Assembly: GCA_032988165.1 (NCBI GenBank)
Contig: JANTQF010000517.1
Span: 1 to 18,252 of the forward strand
DNA from: Emmonsiellopsis sp. PD_33
Taxonomy: Eukaryota; Ascomycota; Eurotiomycetes; Onygenales; Ajellomycetaceae
Length of the DNA stretch: 18,252 nt
Direction: 5' to 3'
Shown in pieces: positions 18,021 to 18,252 of this stretch (positions are counted from its first letter, which is position 1; the number at the start of each line of letters is the position of its first letter). The notes under the pieces were generated by a model. The model saw only the letters and a list, made by a program, of their open reading frames with translations. It did no database searches and was not told the DNA's origin. Position numbers and translations under genes: made by a program.

Positions 18021-18252
18021 CCTCTCCCCCCCCCCCCCCCCCCTCCACCCCCCCCCCCCCCCCCTCCCCCCCCCTCCCCCCCCCCCCCCCCCACCCCCCA
18101 CCCCCACCACCCCCCCCCCCCCCCCCCCCCCCCCACCCCCCACCCCCCCCCCCACCCCACCCCCACCCCCCCCCCCACCCACACCCCCCACCCCTCCCCC
18201 CCACCCCCCCCCCCCCACCACCACCCCCCCCCCCCCCCGCCCACCACCCCCA
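18021..18252. repeat. Long C-rich simple-sequence tract at the right edge
   Basis: About 230 bp consist almost only of C, with scattered single A and T and one G at 18239. On the minus strand it is G-runs split by single T or A, a strong G-quadruplex composition. Glycine-rich open frames across it are an artefact of composition. It has no fungal telomere repeat (TTAGGG/CCCTAA). It may be a real microsatellite or low-quality assembly at a contig end. Confidence 0.85.

Noticed and set aside
18013..18247. Long glycine-rich open frames on the minus strand
   Set aside because: They are a by-product of the poly-G composition, open in all three frames, with no start context or family character.
18021..18252. 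Telomere at the right edge
   Set aside because: There is no TTAGGG or CCCTAA array, and the A/T interruptions show no regular period.
15282..18252. RIP-mutated transposon
   Set aside because: The interval is not strongly AT-skewed or TpA-saturated, and no transposase, reverse transcriptase or terminal repeats are visible; the identifiable content is a P450 relic and a membrane-protein fragment.

Overview
The window looks like a piece of a filamentous ascomycete (Pezizomycotina) genome, most likely a eurotiomycete of the Aspergillus/Penicillium kind; the class is an inference from gene content and protein style. Supporting signs are split genes with short introns (48-76 bp in the best-resolved gene), GTATGT/GTAAGT/GTGCGT donors, CTAAC/CTAAT branch sites, ACCATGG-type starts, and a tuberin (Tsc2) orthologue, which budding yeast lacks. 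No prokaryotic signals, rRNA or convincing tRNA were found.

Positions 1-14243 carry six conserved housekeeping or small genes. A PET100-like cytochrome c oxidase assembly factor (+, 133-551, 5' end uncertain) converges on a small subunit of serine palmitoyltransferase (-, 1261-1738). That gene is divergent from a mitochondrial GGQ release-factor-like protein (+, 2327-3635) across a promoter holding a palindromic CCAAT element. Next come a 41-residue cysteine-rich protein in two exons (+, 4258-4506), whose downstream region can fold into a 17-bp RNA hairpin, then the importin-alpha re-exporter Cse1 in eight exons (-, 5202-8494), and after a 1-kb head-to-head promoter the 1583-residue Tsc2 GAP in one uninterrupted frame (+, 9492-14243).

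Positions 14244-18252 are different: gene-poor and decayed. They hold a 5'-terminal relic of a cytochrome P450 (-, 15282-16422) with frameshifts, an in-frame stop and no haem-binding half, then a broken membrane-protein fragment (-, 17567-18019) that runs into a 230-bp, almost pure C tract ending the window. Poly-C tracts also occur at the left edge, in the pet100 intron and in the P450 relic.

The genes do not form one pathway. Themes are mitochondrial function (Pet100, release factor), sphingolipid synthesis (SPT subunit), nuclear transport (Cse1) and TORC1 control (Tsc2). I saw no clear evidence of a wholly new system. The items most worth checking are the tiny Cys-rich gene with its 3' hairpin, the GATA/CCAAT cluster upstream of tsc2, the 646-nt intron next to the GGQ codons, and the decayed P450 end of the window.
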